A stretch of DNA of 64,000 bases from Prauserella marina (GTDB lineage Bacteria > Actinomycetota > Actinomycetes > Mycobacteriales > Pseudonocardiaceae). Under the pieces are notes generated by a model. It was not told where the DNA came from and made no database searches. It saw nothing but the letters and a program-made list of their open reading frames with translations. The first letter of the stretch is position 1. Each line of letters begins with the position of its first letter. This document shows positions 9,546-18,857 of this stretch, piece after piece. A program made the translations under genes and the position numbers. Location of the stretch: positions 5,557,001-5,621,000 of the forward strand of contig NZ_CP016353.1 in assembly GCF_002240355.1 (NCBI RefSeq), written 5' to 3'.

Positions 9546-10721
9546 CTAGTGCTGGGACGCCGACTTGTTTCCGGGGCGATGTCGACCCAGTCTAGGTACA
9601 ACCGAGATCAGCGCGGCCACCGCCAGGCCCGCACAGGTGATCCAGAACACGGCCGCGGTGTCGAACAGCGTCACCGCGACGGCCCCGAACGCCAGCAAGC
9701 CGGCCCACAGGTAGATGAGCAGTACGGCCCTTCGCTGGGAGTGGCCGATCTCCAGCAACCGGTGGTGCAGGTGCATCTTGTCGGCCGCGAACGGGCTCTC
9801 CCCTCGCCGCGTACGCCTGATCACGGCCATGACGAGGTCGAGAAGCGGCAGGAAAAGCACGGCCGCGACGACGAAGAGCGGCGAGAGCAGCGCGACGACG
9901 TCGGTGGCGTCGAACGAGGTGTAGTTGATCTTCCCGGACGCCGACGTGCTCGCCGCGGCGAGCATCAGCCCGATCATCATCGAGCCCGAATCGCCCATGA
10001 AGATCTTCGCCGGCTGGAAATTGTGTGGCAGGAAGCCGAGACAGGCACCCGCGAGCGTCGCCGCGATGAGCGCGGGGGGGTAGGTGCCGACATCACCCCC
10101 AGACGACGCGAGAAGCCCCAGCGAGAACGCGCACGTCGCGGCTGCCGCGATCAACCCGAGCCCGCCGGCCAGCCCGTCGAGGCCGTCGACGAAGTTCATC
10201 GCGTTGACCATGACGACGACGAGCAGCACGGCGAGCAACCCGCCCTGGTTGCGGTCGAGGATCAGCACCTGGCCCAGCGCGTCGCCGTCACCACCCCACG
10301 GAACCCAGAACGACACCCACTGGAGTCCGAACAGGACAAGGATGCCCGCGCACATGATCTGACCGGCGAGCTTGGTCCACGCGTCGAGCTCGAACCGGTC
10401 GTCCAGAGCGCCGATCAGCACGATCACCGCGCCACCGACGAGCACGGCGACGGGGTCGTAGGAATACTCGAAAGCCCGCCGCAGCACGGGCAACTGGTGT
10501 GCGACGGCCATTCCGCCGAGGACCCCGATGTACATCGCGAGCCCTCCCATCCTCGGGATGGGCACGACGTGCACGTCACGTTTCCGGGGGACGGCGACGG
10601 CGCCGACCTTGATGGCGAATCGTCTGACGACGGCGGTCAGCAGGAACGTCACGGCCGCGGATATTAGGCCGACGAGAATGTACTCACGGATGGGAAGTCC
10701 AGCCGTCACGGTAGGCGTCAC
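9546..10721 (-). CDS. MraY/WecA-family undecaprenyl-phosphate glycosyl-1-phosphate transferase
   Basis: 391 residues, about eleven membrane helices. Diagnostic motifs are DD in LIGALDDRFELDAWTK, the Asp/Asn cluster NAMNFVDGLDGLAGG, the FMGDSGSMMIG loop, and HLHHR near the C-terminus. These define the polyprenyl-phosphate N-acetylhexosamine-1-phosphate transferase family (WecA/TagO; Rv1302-like in mycobacteria). The enzyme would transfer GlcNAc-1-P to decaprenyl or undecaprenyl phosphate at the inner membrane, starting synthesis of the arabinogalactan linker or another wall polymer. The start is GTG 10721, with a second GTG at 10709. Position between sua5 and atpI is conserved in actinobacteria. 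Confidence 0.9.
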   Translation of the reverse strand: MTPTVTAGLPIREYILVGLISAAVTFLLTAVVRRFAIKVGAVAVPRKRDVHVVPIPRMGGLAMYIGVLGGMAVAHQLPVLRRAFEYSYDPVAVLVGGAVIVLIGALDDRFELDAWTKLAGQIMCAGILVLFGLQWVSFWVPWGGDGDALGQVLILDRNQGGLLAVLLVVVMVNAMNFVDGLDGLAGGLGLIAAAATCAFSLGLLASSGGDVGTYPPALIAATLAGACLGFLPHNFQPAKIFMGDSGSMMIGLMLAAASTSASGKINYTSFDATDVVALLSPLFVVAAVLFLPLLDLVMAVIRRTRRGESPFAADKMHLHHRLLEIGHSQRRAVLLIYLWAGLLAFGAVAVTLFDTAAVFWITCAGLAVAALISVVPRLGRHRPGNKSASQH

Positions 10722-10791
10722 GAACGGGTCATCCCCTGCGAACGAGGGACAGCGAACTCACGGTGCGCAACGCTACCGCTACGTGTCACGC

Positions 10792-11442
10792 TCACTGTCC
10801 CGGGCCGACCTCGACGCCGAGCACCTCCGAGACCGCCGCCGCGGTCACGGCGCCCTCCCTCAGCAACACCGGTTCGCTTCCGGTGAGATCGATGATCGTG
10901 GAAGGAACCGGCTCGCCGCTCGGGCCGCCGTCGAGGTACACCGAAACGGACTCGCCGAGCTGGTCCAGCGCGTCCTGCGCGGTCGCGGCAGGCGGCCTTC
11001 CCGACACGTTGGCACTGGAAACCGCCATCGGGCCGACTTCGCGCAGCAGCTCGATCGCGACGGGATGCAGCGGCATCCGCAACATCACGGTGCCCCTCGT
11101 CGTGCCGAGGTTCCAGTTGAGGCTCGGCGCGTGCGGCAGCACCAGCGAGACGTCGCCCGGCCAGAACGCTTCGATGAGTGTCCTGGCCTGAGGCGGCACA
11201 CCGAGCACGAGACCGTCCACTGTGGACCACGAGCCGACGAGAACCCCGACCGGCATGTCGGGTCCTCTGTGTTTGGCTTGCAACAGCGAACGCACCGCAC
11301 CCGCGTCGAACGCGTCGGCGCCGATGCCGTAGACGGTGTCGGTCGGCAGCACGACGAGCCTGCTCGACCGCACGGCCGAAGCCGCCGCGTGGAGCCCATC
11401 CGCCCTGCTGTCCGGTTTGCTGCAGTCGTACACCGCGCTCAT
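10792..11442 (-). CDS. L-threonylcarbamoyladenylate synthase (Sua5/YrdC/YciO family)
   Basis: 216 residues from ATG 11442 (MSAVYDCSKPDSRADGLHA). The YrdC fold motifs are clear: VVLPTDTVYGIGADAF, the KHRGPDMPVGVLVG loop, and SSANVSGRPPA. The enzyme makes threonylcarbamoyl-AMP from Thr, bicarbonate and ATP, the first step of the t6A37 modification of ANN-decoding tRNAs. There is no C-terminal Sua5 domain, so it is the short YrdC type. It starts 10 bp after the prmC stop, suggesting coupling. Confidence 0.92.
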   Translation of the reverse strand: MSAVYDCSKPDSRADGLHAAASAVRSSRLVVLPTDTVYGIGADAFDAGAVRSLLQAKHRGPDMPVGVLVGSWSTVDGLVLGVPPQARTLIEAFWPGDVSLVLPHAPSLNWNLGTTRGTVMLRMPLHPVAIELLREVGPMAVSSANVSGRPPAATAQDALDQLGESVSVYLDGGPSGEPVPSTIIDLTGSEPVLLREGAVTAAAVSEVLGVEVGPGQ

Positions 11443-11452
11443 GCGCGAGAGC

Positions 11453-12316
11453 TTAGCCCCGTAGCGCGGTGACGAACCGGGGACGTCCGGTGAGGTCGGT
11501 GTGGCCAACGACGTCCCGCAGCACCCTGCGCGATTCGAGCAGGCCCGGCACGACCCTGCCGTGGGTGTCGTCGTGCTCGATGGCGAGCCCGCCTCCCGGC
11601 CGCAGCAGCCTGGCGGCCGTCGTCACGACGTGCCTGATCACGTCGAGCCCGTGCCCGCTCGCGAACACCGCCCGCGGAGGGTCGTAGCCGGCGACCTCGG
11701 GGGGAACCTCGGTGCCCTCCGGAACGTAGGGCGGGTTACACACCACGAGATCGACGAGTCCGTCCAGCTCCGCGAACACCGTGTGGTCGGCGACATCGCC
11801 CGAGTAGAGGCGGATGGCCGTATCGCCCACCTCGACCCTGGCGTCGGCGTTGTGCCTCGCCCAGGCGAGCGCGTGCGGATCGTTGTCCAGCGCGTACACG
11901 ACCGCGTCCTGCCTCGCGTTGGCGAAGGCGAGCGCCAGCACTCCCGAGCCCGTGCACAGGTCGACGACGACCGGGTACTCACGGCCTCTCAGTAATTTCA
12001 GGCCCCATTCGAGCAGCAACTCCGTCTCGGGCCTCGGCACGAAAACGCCCTGGCCGACCGCGACCGTAATGTCCCCCATCGCGGCCCAGCCCGTCAGATG
12101 CTGTAGCGGGATGCGTTTGGCCCGCTGCGCGACGAGCTGGCCGATCGCCTCGATGACGGCGGGATCGACGAGCGGGATCAGCGGCAGCCTTCCCCTTTCG
12201 ACGCCGAGAACGTGAGCGACGATCAGTTCCGCGTCGTTGCGCGGGGACGCCACTCCAGCCTGGTCGAGGATCCGCGTCGCCTCCAGGATCGCCAAGCGCA
12301 GTGGCTGTCTCTTCAC
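11453..12316 (-). CDS. prmC: Release-factor glutamine methyltransferase
   Basis: 287 residues from GTG 12316 (VKRQPLRLAILEATRIL). It has the N-terminal helical PrmC domain, the SAM-binding VVDLCTGSGVLALAFA, and the catalytic NPPY in VVCNPPYVPEG. It methylates the Gln of the GGQ motif of release factors, fitting its location just downstream of prfA. An ATG at 12358 is also in frame but would overlap the upstream MerR gene and adds residues not typical of the family. Confidence 0.93.
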   Translation of the reverse strand: MKRQPLRLAILEATRILDQAGVASPRNDAELIVAHVLGVERGRLPLIPLVDPAVIEAIGQLVAQRAKRIPLQHLTGWAAMGDITVAVGQGVFVPRPETELLLEWGLKLLRGREYPVVVDLCTGSGVLALAFANARQDAVVYALDNDPHALAWARHNADARVEVGDTAIRLYSGDVADHTVFAELDGLVDLVVCNPPYVPEGTEVPPEVAGYDPPRAVFASGHGLDVIRHVVTTAARLLRPGGGLAIEHDDTHGRVVPGLLESRRVLRDVVGHTDLTGRPRFVTALRG

Positions 12317-12338
12317 AAGGTCCAGCCTGGCATATGGA

Positions 12339-12695
12339 CTAATCCCCCGCCGCGACATATGCCGCGAGTGTGCTGCGTGTCCGCATCAGCTCGTCGAGCT
12401 TGGCGTCCTGCGCGGCAAGCTCGTCGCGCAAGGTCCTGACGAGATCGGGGCACAACTCGAACTTCAGCCCGTCAGGTCCCCAGCCCGCGGTACAGGGCAG
12501 CACGAATCCGATGGTCTCCGTCGAGAGACCGGCCGAGAGCAACGACCTGATCTGCCGCACCTGAGTCACCGCGTCCTCGCCGTAGACGCGGTATCCGGCG
12601 CTCGTCCGCTCGCTGCTGAGCAAACCCTGCTGTTCGTAGTAACGCAGCAGGCGCGCGCTTACCCCTGTGCGCGTGGACAACTCACCGATCAGCAT
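12339..12695 (-). CDS. MerR-family transcriptional regulator
   Basis: 118 residues. The N-terminus MLIGELSTRTGVSARLLRYY, continuing into EQQGLLSSERTSAGYRVYGE, is a complete MerR winged-helix, followed by a dimerising helix and two cysteines (VLPCTAGW and ELCPDLV), the usual layout of small one-component MerR proteins. GAGGTGG five bases upstream fixes the ATG at 12695. It sits between prfA and prmC, in the same direction, with 22 bp to prmC. The ligand is unknown; it is not normally part of this operon, so it may be an insertion. Confidence 0.88.
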   Translation of the reverse strand: MLIGELSTRTGVSARLLRYYEQQGLLSSERTSAGYRVYGEDAVTQVRQIRSLLSAGLSTETIGFVLPCTAGWGPDGLKFELCPDLVRTLRDELAAQDAKLDELMRTRSTLAAYVAAGD

Positions 12696-12852
12696 GCACT
12701 CCACCTCAACGAGCAGTTGACCTTCACATCGATGTCAAACTCCAACGCCGCCGCATGGCAAAACATTTCGCGTCGACGGTCCTCGACAGCGGTCGAACCG
12801 CAGGCGATCCCGCCGACCGAGGAAGCCACAATGGATGGACCGCTGGGCGCCC

Positions 12853-12935
12853 GAACGCGGATCTCGACCCGCTGAATGCGGATCTCGCGCGCCTGGACGC
12901 GGATCTCGGTGTCCTGGGCGGGGGACTCGCGCGCA
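12853..12935 (-). repeat. 21-bp-period intergenic repeat, copy A (3' of prfA)
   Basis: Three successive 21-bp units, each containing a close variant of GCGGATCTCG (12853-12873, 12874-12894, 12895-12915), are followed by the end module GGGCGGGGGACTCGCGCG (12916-12933). Read in the direction of prfA transcription, the order is stop codon, 24 bases, GCGCGAGTCCCCCGCCC, then units with GACACCGAGATCCGC. Related arrays lie at 29254, 40489 and 46481-47037. The array is non-coding as far as I can see. Confidence 0.85.
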
Positions 12936-12959
12936 CGCCGCACGACGCGCGCGCACGGG

Positions 12960-14033
12960 TCAGGACTGGGCGGCCAAGCGCTCCTCGCGGTCCGCGTCGC
13001 GAAGCGCGTCGAGCACCCCGTCCAGTTCGCCGTCCAGCACCTGGTCGAGGTTGTAGGCCTTGTAGTTGACGCGGTGGTCGGAAATCCGGTTCTCCGGGAA
13101 GTTGTAGGTCCGCACCCTTTCGGACCGGTCCACGGTCCGCACCTGCGACCGGCGCGCGTCGGCCGCCTTCGCCGCGGCCTCCTCCTCGGCGATGGCCTGC
13201 AACCTCGCCTGCAACACCTGAATCGCGCGGGCCCTGTTCTGGATCTGCGACTTCTCGTTCTGGCAGGACACGACGATTCCCGTCGGCACGTGCGTCACTC
13301 GCACCGCCGAGTCGGTGGTGTTGACGCTCTGCCCACCGGGCCCCGACGAACGGAACACGTCGATCCGCAGGTCGTTGGGGTCGATCTCGACCTCGACGTC
13401 CTCCGGTTCGGGGTAGATCAGCACCCCGGCAGCCGACGTGTGGATCCGGCCCTGCGATTCGGTCGCCGGAACCCGCTGCACGCGGTGGACCCCGCCTTCG
13501 AACTTCAGCCGCGCCCACACACCGTCCGGCTCGGCGCTCTTGGTCTTGAACGACACCGTGACGTCCTTGTAGCCGCCGAGGTCGGACTCGTTGGAGTCGA
13601 GTACTTCGGCCTTCCAGTTGTGCCGCTCGGCGTACCGCAGGTACATGCGCAGCAGATCGCCCGCGAACAGCGCCGATTCCTCGCCGCCCTCGCCCGACTT
13701 GATCTCCATGAGCACGTCGGAGCCGTCATAGGGGTCGCGGGGCAGCAACTGCTCGGTCAGTTTCGCCTCCAGCACGGGAATCCTCGCCGCGAGCTCGTCA
13801 GCCTCGATCGCGAAAGCCGGATCCTCCGCGGCGAGTTCGGTCGCCGCGGCGAGATCCGCCCTCGCGGCTTCGAGCTCGTTGAGGGTCTTGACCATCGGCG
13901 ACAACTCGGCATAGCGCTTGCCCAGCTTGCGCGCCCTGCCCTGATCGGCGTGCACGGCGGGGTCGGCGAGCTGCTGTTCCAGCTCCGCGTACTCGTCGAG
14001 CAGACCCTGAAGGGAACTCGATTCCACTGCCAT
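12960..14033 (-). CDS. prfA: Peptide chain release factor 1
   Basis: 357 residues. It has the RF1/RF2 core with the peptidyl-tRNA hydrolysis motif in [18 protein letters not shown] at about residue 225. The recognition segment reads [13 protein letters not shown], the P-A-T of the PxT tripeptide marking RF1 (UAA/UAG) rather than RF2. Start [20 protein letters not shown] at 14033. It lies between rpmE and the MerR/prmC genes, the usual actinobacterial order except for the MerR insertion. Confidence 0.98.
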   Translation of the reverse strand: MAVESSSLQGLLDEYAELEQQLADPAVHADQGRARKLGKRYAELSPMVKTLNELEAARADLAAATELAAEDPAFAIEADELAARIPVLEAKLTEQLLPRDPYDGSDVLMEIKSGEGGEESALFAGDLLRMYLRYAERHNWKAEVLDSNESDLGGYKDVTVSFKTKSAEPDGVWARLKFEGGVHRVQRVPATESQGRIHTSAAGVLIYPEPEDVEVEIDPNDLRIDVFRSSGPGGQSVNTTDSAVRVTHVPTGIVVSCQNEKSQIQNRARAIQVLQARLQAIAEEEAAAKAADARRSQVRTVDRSERVRTYNFPENRISDHRVNYKAYNLDQVLDGELDGVLDALRDADREERLAAQS

Positions 14034-14061
14034 ACCTTTCCTGGTGCCCGCCGGTGAACAA

Positions 14062-14109
14062 GAAAACGGCGCCCGTACCCGCCTGAAAACAGGCAGGTAC
14101 GAGCGCCGT
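14062..14109 (-). terminator. Terminator after rpmE
   Basis: A 20-bp nearly perfect stem (14066-14085 with 14090-14109) and a 4-base loop; on the minus strand it is followed by TTTCT. It lies 8 bp after the rpmE stop and 33 bp before the prfA start, so prfA probably has its own promoter or depends on read-through. Confidence 0.85.
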
Positions 14110-14117
14110 CGATGAAG

Positions 14118-14345
14118 CTACTTGGCGTCGTCCTTCTTGCCGCGCTTGCCGTAACGAGCCTCGAACCGTGCGACCCGGCCACCGGTGTCCAGAATCTTCT
14201 GCTTGCCGGTGTAGAAGGGGTGGCACTTCGAGCAGATTTCGACGTAGATGTTGCCGCTGCTCTTCGTGCTGCGCGTGGTGAAGGTGTTGCCGCAACCACA
14301 GGTCACCTCGGTGACCACGTACTCGGGGTGGATTCCGCTCTTCAT
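14118..14345 (-). CDS. rpmE: 50S ribosomal protein L31 (zinc-binding type)
   Basis: 75 residues starting [20 protein letters not shown]. The two pairs of cysteines (CGC near residue 16-18 and CSKCH near 37-41) form the Zn2+ site of the C+ type L31, as opposed to the zinc-free paralogue used under zinc starvation. The ATG at 14345 gives the standard family N-terminus; upstream in-frame codons belong to the leader. It has its own downstream terminator. Confidence 0.97.
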   Translation of the reverse strand: MKSGIHPEYVVTEVTCGCGNTFTTRSTKSSGNIYVEICSKCHPFYTGKQKILDTGGRVARFEARYGKRGKKDDAK

Positions 14346-14556
14346 GGTGTCCTCTCTCGGTGGCCGCCGGGTCCTCTGTGAGGTGAACCGGAGCCGGACG
14401 TCAGCGGGCCCATTCTGCCAGATCAGCCGCTGCCCGGAACAACGCACCCCGGCCACCGCCTATTCCTCACCCAGGTCACCAGCCGTGGGCAGGTCATGGT
14501 CGACGAGGTGATGCCGAACACACCACGAAGCCTCGTCCACAGTGCACCCACGACGA

Positions 14557-14594
14557 CGAAACCCCCGGAGACCGCGAGGACTCCGGGGGTTTCG
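14557..14594 (-). terminator. Terminator after rho
   Basis: A perfect 14-bp stem (CGAAACCCCCGGAG at 14557-14570 with its complement at 14581-14594) with a 10-base loop, just past the rho stop. The minus strand runs from the stem into GGGGGTTTCGTCG. Confidence 0.85.
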
Positions 14595-14607
14595 CGAACG
14601 TCGAGTG

Positions 14608-16569
14608 TCAGTCGTCGTCGTTGCCAGGCGCCGTCTTGGACACCTGCATCAGGAACTCGATGTTCGTCTTCGTCTTGCGCAGCCGGTCGATCAGCAGATC
14701 GATGGCCTGCTGCGAATCGAGCGCGTGCAGCACCCTGTGCAGCTTGTGGGTCACCGCGAGCTCGTCAGGCGAAAGCAGCAGCTCTTCCTTACGCGTACCC
14801 GACGGGTTGACGTCGACGGCGGGGAAGACCCTGCGTTCCGCGATCTTGCGGTCGAGCTTGAGCTCGGCGTTACCGGTGCCCTTGAACTCCTCGAAGATGA
14901 CGGTGTCACCGGTGGAACCGGTTTCCACCATCGCCGTCGCGAAGATCGTGAGCGAACCGCCGTCCTCGATGTTGCGAGCCGCGCCGAGGAACCGCTTCGG
15001 CGGGAACAGCGCGGTCGAGTCGACACCACCGGAGAGGATCCGGCCGGAGGCCGGTGCCGCCAGGTTGTAGGCACGGCCGAGCCTGGTGATGGAGTCGAGC
15101 AGCACGACGACGTCGTGTCCCATCTCCACGAGCCGCTTCGCCCGCTCGATCGACAGTTCGGCGACCGAGGTGTGGTCTGACGGCGGGCGGTCGAAGGTCG
15201 AGGCGATGACCTCTCCCTGCACCGACCGCTGCATGTCGGTGACCTCTTCCGGCCGCTCGTCGACGAGCACGACCATGAGATGGCACTCGGGGTTGTTCGT
15301 CGTGATCGCGTTGGCGATGTCCTGCATGATCGTGGTCTTACCCGCCTTCGGCGGCGACACGATCAGCGCGCGCTGTCCCTTGCCGACCGGCATGACGAGG
15401 TCGATGACCCTCGTGGTCAGCTTGTTGGACTGAGTCTCAAGCCGCAGCCGCTCGTTGGGGTACAACGGGGTCAGCTTGTGGAACTCGGGCCGCTTCTTGG
15501 CGACCTCGGCCTCAAGCCCGTTGACCGAGTCGACCCTCACCAGCGGGTTGAACTTCTGCCGCTGCTGCTCGCCTTCCTTCGGCTGCTTGACCACGCCGGT
15601 GATCGCGTCGCCGCGCCGGAGGCCGTGCTTGCGCACGAGCGACAGCGAGACGTAGACGTCGTTGGGACCCGGCAGGTACCCGGAGGTCCGCACGAACGCG
15701 TAGTTGTCGAGCACGTCGAGAATGCCCGCGACGGGAAGCAGGACGTCGTCGTCGCGGATCTCTGTGTCGGTGCCACCGCCGCCGCTGCCTTCGCCCCGGC
15801 CACCACGGCGCCTGCGATCACGGAACCTGCGGCCACGGCGGCCACCGCGCTCGTCGTCGTCCTGGTCGTCTTTGTTGTTGTTCCGCTGGTTGTCGCGCTG
15901 CTGGTTGTCGCGCTGGTTGCGCTGACCGCCCTCGCGCTGACCACCGTTCGGCCTGCGGTCGTCCCCACCGGAACCGCCGCGCTCGGCGGACTCGCCTCGG
16001 TTGTTGTCCTCATCGCGCTGCTGCGCGTTGTCCTGGCTGCCCGCGGGCCTGCTCGAACCACGCCTGCGCCTGTTGGACCGGCCCCCCGTTTCGTCGGACC
16101 GCTCGTCGTCACGCTGCTCGGCTTGCGCTGAACCGTCGGTCTTCACCGGCGACTTCCGTGCTTCACCGTCCTGCGCCGGCTTCGCGGCCTTGTCCTGCTT
16201 CGCGGGGGCCTTGTCGACCTTCGCCCGCTCCGAAGACTTGCCAGGAGCGTCGGCCTTCTCGGCGGCCTTGGCCTCGCCAATGCCTTCGAGTGGCAGCGTC
16301 TCGCTGCTGTTCGACGTGGTCCGCCCCCGCTTCGTCTTGCCTTGGCGCTCCCGGATGGCGGCGATCAGATCGCCCTTGCGCATTCCGGTGGTGTCACCGA
16401 CGCCCAGCTCGGTGGCCAGCGCGCGAAGTTCGGCGATGACCATGCCGGACAGTCCACCCGGACGCCGTTTCGGTGCCGCGCCGGCACCGTTGGATTGCGG
16501 CGCCTGCTCCCCGGAACCCGGCGATGCCTGGGTATTCACGTCGCCGCTTAAAAGATCGGTGTTGCTCAC
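14608..16569 (-). CDS. rho: Transcription termination factor Rho
   Basis: 653 residues from GTG 16569 (VSNTDLLSGDVNTQASPGSG), with GGAAGG six bases upstream. Domain order: a helical Rho N-domain (about 40-85, GMVIAELRALATELGV), then some 170 residues of low-complexity Arg/Gly/Asp/Asn/Gln-rich sequence (DNQQRDNQRNNNKDDQDDDE and similar). After that come the cold-shock RNA-binding domain (LLPVAGILDVLDNYAFVRTS) and the RecA-type ATPase with Walker A VSPPKAGKTTIM and Q/R-loop regions. The hexamer terminates transcription at C-rich sites. The disordered insertion is typical of actinobacteria and can promote phase separation or RNA binding elsewhere. Confidence 0.98.
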   Translation of the reverse strand: MSNTDLLSGDVNTQASPGSGEQAPQSNGAGAAPKRRPGGLSGMVIAELRALATELGVGDTTGMRKGDLIAAIRERQGKTKRGRTTSNSSETLPLEGIGEAKAAEKADAPGKSSERAKVDKAPAKQDKAAKPAQDGEARKSPVKTDGSAQAEQRDDERSDETGGRSNRRRRGSSRPAGSQDNAQQRDEDNNRGESAERGGSGGDDRRPNGGQREGGQRNQRDNQQRDNQRNNNKDDQDDDERGGRRGRRFRDRRRRGGRGEGSGGGGTDTEIRDDDVLLPVAGILDVLDNYAFVRTSGYLPGPNDVYVSLSLVRKHGLRRGDAITGVVKQPKEGEQQRQKFNPLVRVDSVNGLEAEVAKKRPEFHKLTPLYPNERLRLETQSNKLTTRVIDLVMPVGKGQRALIVSPPKAGKTTIMQDIANAITTNNPECHLMVVLVDERPEEVTDMQRSVQGEVIASTFDRPPSDHTSVAELSIERAKRLVEMGHDVVVLLDSITRLGRAYNLAAPASGRILSGGVDSTALFPPKRFLGAARNIEDGGSLTIFATAMVETGSTGDTVIFEEFKGTGNAELKLDRKIAERRVFPAVDVNPSGTRKEELLLSPDELAVTHKLHRVLHALDSQQAIDLLIDRLRKTKTNIEFLMQVSKTAPGNDDD

Positions 16570-16905
16570 ACATGTCCTTCCTGACCGGTCCACGCCTCCA
16601 CGGTGGGCCAGCGGACCGCCGCCCGCGTCCGAATTGCGAGACGGCGTTCTAGGTCCCTTGCACGCGTTCCGGCTGAGACATGGAGTCGCAGCGGCGGAGC
16701 CGCATGCACGGGATGGAATCGATCACCGCGTCTACCGGGAACCCGCGTCGAATAAACGGAAGATGCGACCGGGAAGATCCCGGGACCATCACCGGGTGCG
16801 GAATGTTGCACGGTGACCGAACGCCCCCGAGGGTAGACCGACCGAGGTCGAGGTGCAACAACCACCCCCTGCGTGGCGTGCCAAATGAGAGGCTCGCTAC
16901 CCACG
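16570..16905. promoter_or_regulatory. rho leader and thrB-rho intergenic region
   Basis: No gene is evident in these 336 bp. A pair of 8-base inverted arms, TGTTGCAC (16804-16811) and GTGCAACA (16853-16860), just after thrB could act as a terminator for hom-thrC-thrB. The rest is the rho 5' leader. Rho commonly autoregulates through its leader, but I cannot point to a specific rut site here. Confidence 0.4.
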
Positions 16906-17784
16906 CTACCCGGTCGTCACCCGCACGCCCGACATGTCGACAGGCAGCTCGGAGACTGTAAACCCGGTAACGTCGACACCACCCGGCAGTATTCCCGACG
17001 TGGTCAGCGCCAGTACCGTCGGACCGGCGCCGGAGATCGCGGCGGCCACCCCTTCTTCCCGCAACGCCCGCACCAGCTTCGCGCTCGCGGGGTAGGCGGG
17101 GGCGCGGTAGTCCTGGTGCAGTTTGTCCTCTGTGGCGGCGAGCAACAGTTCCGGCCGGTCGGTGAGCGCGAGCACCGCCAGTGCCGCCCTGCCCGCCGTG
17201 AACGCCGCGTCGGCGTGCGGGACGGATTCCGGCAGCAGACCGCGCGTCTCCCCCGTCGACGAACGTTCCTCCGGAACGGCGACGACGGGACGGATGGCGG
17301 GGTTGGGGACCAGCCGTTCGGCGAAAAACCGGTCGCCGGAGTGCCATGCGAGCACGAATCCGCCGAGCAGGCTCGCCGCCGCGTTGTCGGCGTGTCCCTC
17401 GAATTCGGCGGCGAGTTGCAGGGCCTCGTCGTCGATGGGCGCGCCCGCGAGGGTGTATCCGGCGACGATTCCCGCCACCACGGCGGCGGCCGACGAACCG
17501 AGTCCACGCGCGTGCGGGATCGCGTTGTGGCAACGAAGATGCAGCCCGGGAACCTCGATCCCGAGCCGTTCCGCCGCCCTGCGCAGTGCCGTCACCACAA
17601 GGTGTGTTTCGTCGGTGGGGACCCCGCCCATGTCCCCTGCGCCCGCGTCGATCACCTCGACCTTGAGACCCGTTCCGGTCACCCGCACCTCGACCGCGTC
17701 GTGAAGGCCGAGCGCCATCCCGAACGCGTCGAACCCCGGTCCGAGGTTCGCCGTGGAGGCCGCGACGGTGACCGTGAACTTCAC
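16906..17784 (-). CDS. thrB: Homoserine kinase
   Basis: 292 residues, GTG start at 17784 ([20 protein letters not shown]) with GGAG upstream. GHMP-kinase motifs are present: the N-terminal substrate-binding [10 protein letters not shown], the ATP-binding [15 protein letters not shown] at about residue 90, and the C-terminal [10 protein letters not shown]. It phosphorylates homoserine in threonine synthesis. Its start overlaps the thrC stop by four bases (GTGA), so the two are translationally coupled. Confidence 0.97.
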   Translation of the reverse strand: MKFTVTVAASTANLGPGFDAFGMALGLHDAVEVRVTGTGLKVEVIDAGAGDMGGVPTDETHLVVTALRRAAERLGIEVPGLHLRCHNAIPHARGLGSSAAAVVAGIVAGYTLAGAPIDDEALQLAAEFEGHADNAAASLLGGFVLAWHSGDRFFAERLVPNPAIRPVVAVPEERSSTGETRGLLPESVPHADAAFTAGRAALAVLALTDRPELLLAATEDKLHQDYRAPAYPASAKLVRALREEGVAAAISGAGPTVLALTTSGILPGGVDVTGFTVSELPVDMSGVRVTTG

Positions 17785-18857
17785 GAAAGCTCCAGCGCCG
17801 CCGCGACAGCCCTGGGGTCGACCGCGAGTGGTTCGACCTCGACGTTGCCGTCGAGCGCGGTGGCGGGGTCCTTGAGCCCGTGGCCCGTCACCGTGCACAC
17901 GACGGTGGAACCGCGAGGAACCCTGCCGTCCGCCGATGCCGCGAGCAGACCGGCGACGCTCGTCGCCGAAGCGGGTTCGACGAAGACGCCTTCCTTGCGG
18001 GCCAGCAACCGGTACGCGTCGAGGATGCGCTTGTCGCTGACGGCATCGAAAAGGCCGCCGCTCGCGGTCTGTGCCTTGACGGCGCCCTCCCAGGAAGCGG
18101 GGCTGCCGACCCTGATCGCGGTCGCGATCGTCTCCGGCTCCGCGACCGGTTCGCCCTTCACGAGCGGAGCAGCGCCCTCGGCCTGGAAACCGAACATGCG
18201 CGGAGTTTTTCGCACTACGCCGTCGGCGGCGTATTCGGTGTAACCGGCCCAGTACGCGGTGATGTTGCCCGCGTTGCCGACCGGAAGGCAGTGGATGTCG
18301 GGTGCCGTGCCGAGCACGTCGCAGATCTCCCACGCCGCGGACTTCTGCCCGACGAGCCGAACGGGATTGACCGAGTTCACCAGGGTGACCGGATAGTCGG
18401 CCGCGGTCTTGCGGGCCAGTTCGAGACAGTCGTCGAAGTTGCCGTCGACCTGGAGGATGCGCGCGCCGTGCAGCACGGCCTGCGCCATCTTGCCCAGCGC
18501 GATCTTGCCCTGCGGCACGAGCACGGCGCTCGTGAGCCCCGCCCTCGCCGCGTAGGCGGAAGCCGAAGCCGAGGTGTTGCCGGTCGAAGCGCAGATCACC
18601 GCTTTGAGCCCGCTCGCGAGCGCGTGCGTGATGGCGACCGTCATGCCCCTGTCCTTGAAGGAACCGGTGGGGTTGGCGCCCTCGACCTTGAGGTAGACCG
18701 TGCACTTCGTCAGTTCCGAGAGATGCGGCGCCTCAAGGAGCGGGGTGTTGCCTTCGCCGAGCGTGACGACCTTCGCGCCATCGGGAATGGGGATACGCGA
18801 GGGATACGCGTTGATGATCCCCGGCCAACCCGGCTTCGTTCCGGCGATCGTGTTCAC
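17781..18857 (-). CDS. thrC: Threonine synthase
   Basis: 358 residues. The PLP-binding Lys lies in [15 protein letters not shown] (about residue 70), and the phosphate-binding loop is [11 protein letters not shown]. It belongs to the short bacterial (class II PLP-fold) threonine synthases that convert O-phosphohomoserine to threonine. It overlaps hom by four bases at 18854-18857 (ATGA) and thrB by four at the other end, forming a tight hom-thrC-thrB operon. Confidence 0.97.
   Translation of the reverse strand: MNTIAGTKPGWPGIINAYPSRIPIPDGAKVVTLGEGNTPLLEAPHLSELTKCTVYLKVEGANPTGSFKDRGMTVAITHALASGLKAVICASTGNTSASASAYAARAGLTSAVLVPQGKIALGKMAQAVLHGARILQVDGNFDDCLELARKTAADYPVTLVNSVNPVRLVGQKSAAWEICDVLGTAPDIHCLPVGNAGNITAYWAGYTEYAADGVVRKTPRMFGFQAEGAAPLVKGEPVAEPETIATAIRVGSPASWEGAVKAQTASGGLFDAVSDKRILDAYRLLARKEGVFVEPASATSVAGLLAASADGRVPRGSTVVCTVTGHGLKDPATALDGNVEVEPLAVDPRAVAAALELS

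Noticed and set aside
12853-12935. CRISPR array interpretation of the 21-bp repeats
   Set aside because: The units are contiguous, with no unique spacers, and are degenerate. A CRISPR array needs 28-37-bp repeats alternating with unrelated spacers. No array was seen near the cas6e remnant either.
12724-13518. 264-codon minus-strand frame overlapping prfA
   Set aside because: It is out of frame with prfA, rich in Arg/Gly/Ala, and runs into the repeat array; prfA explains the conservation.
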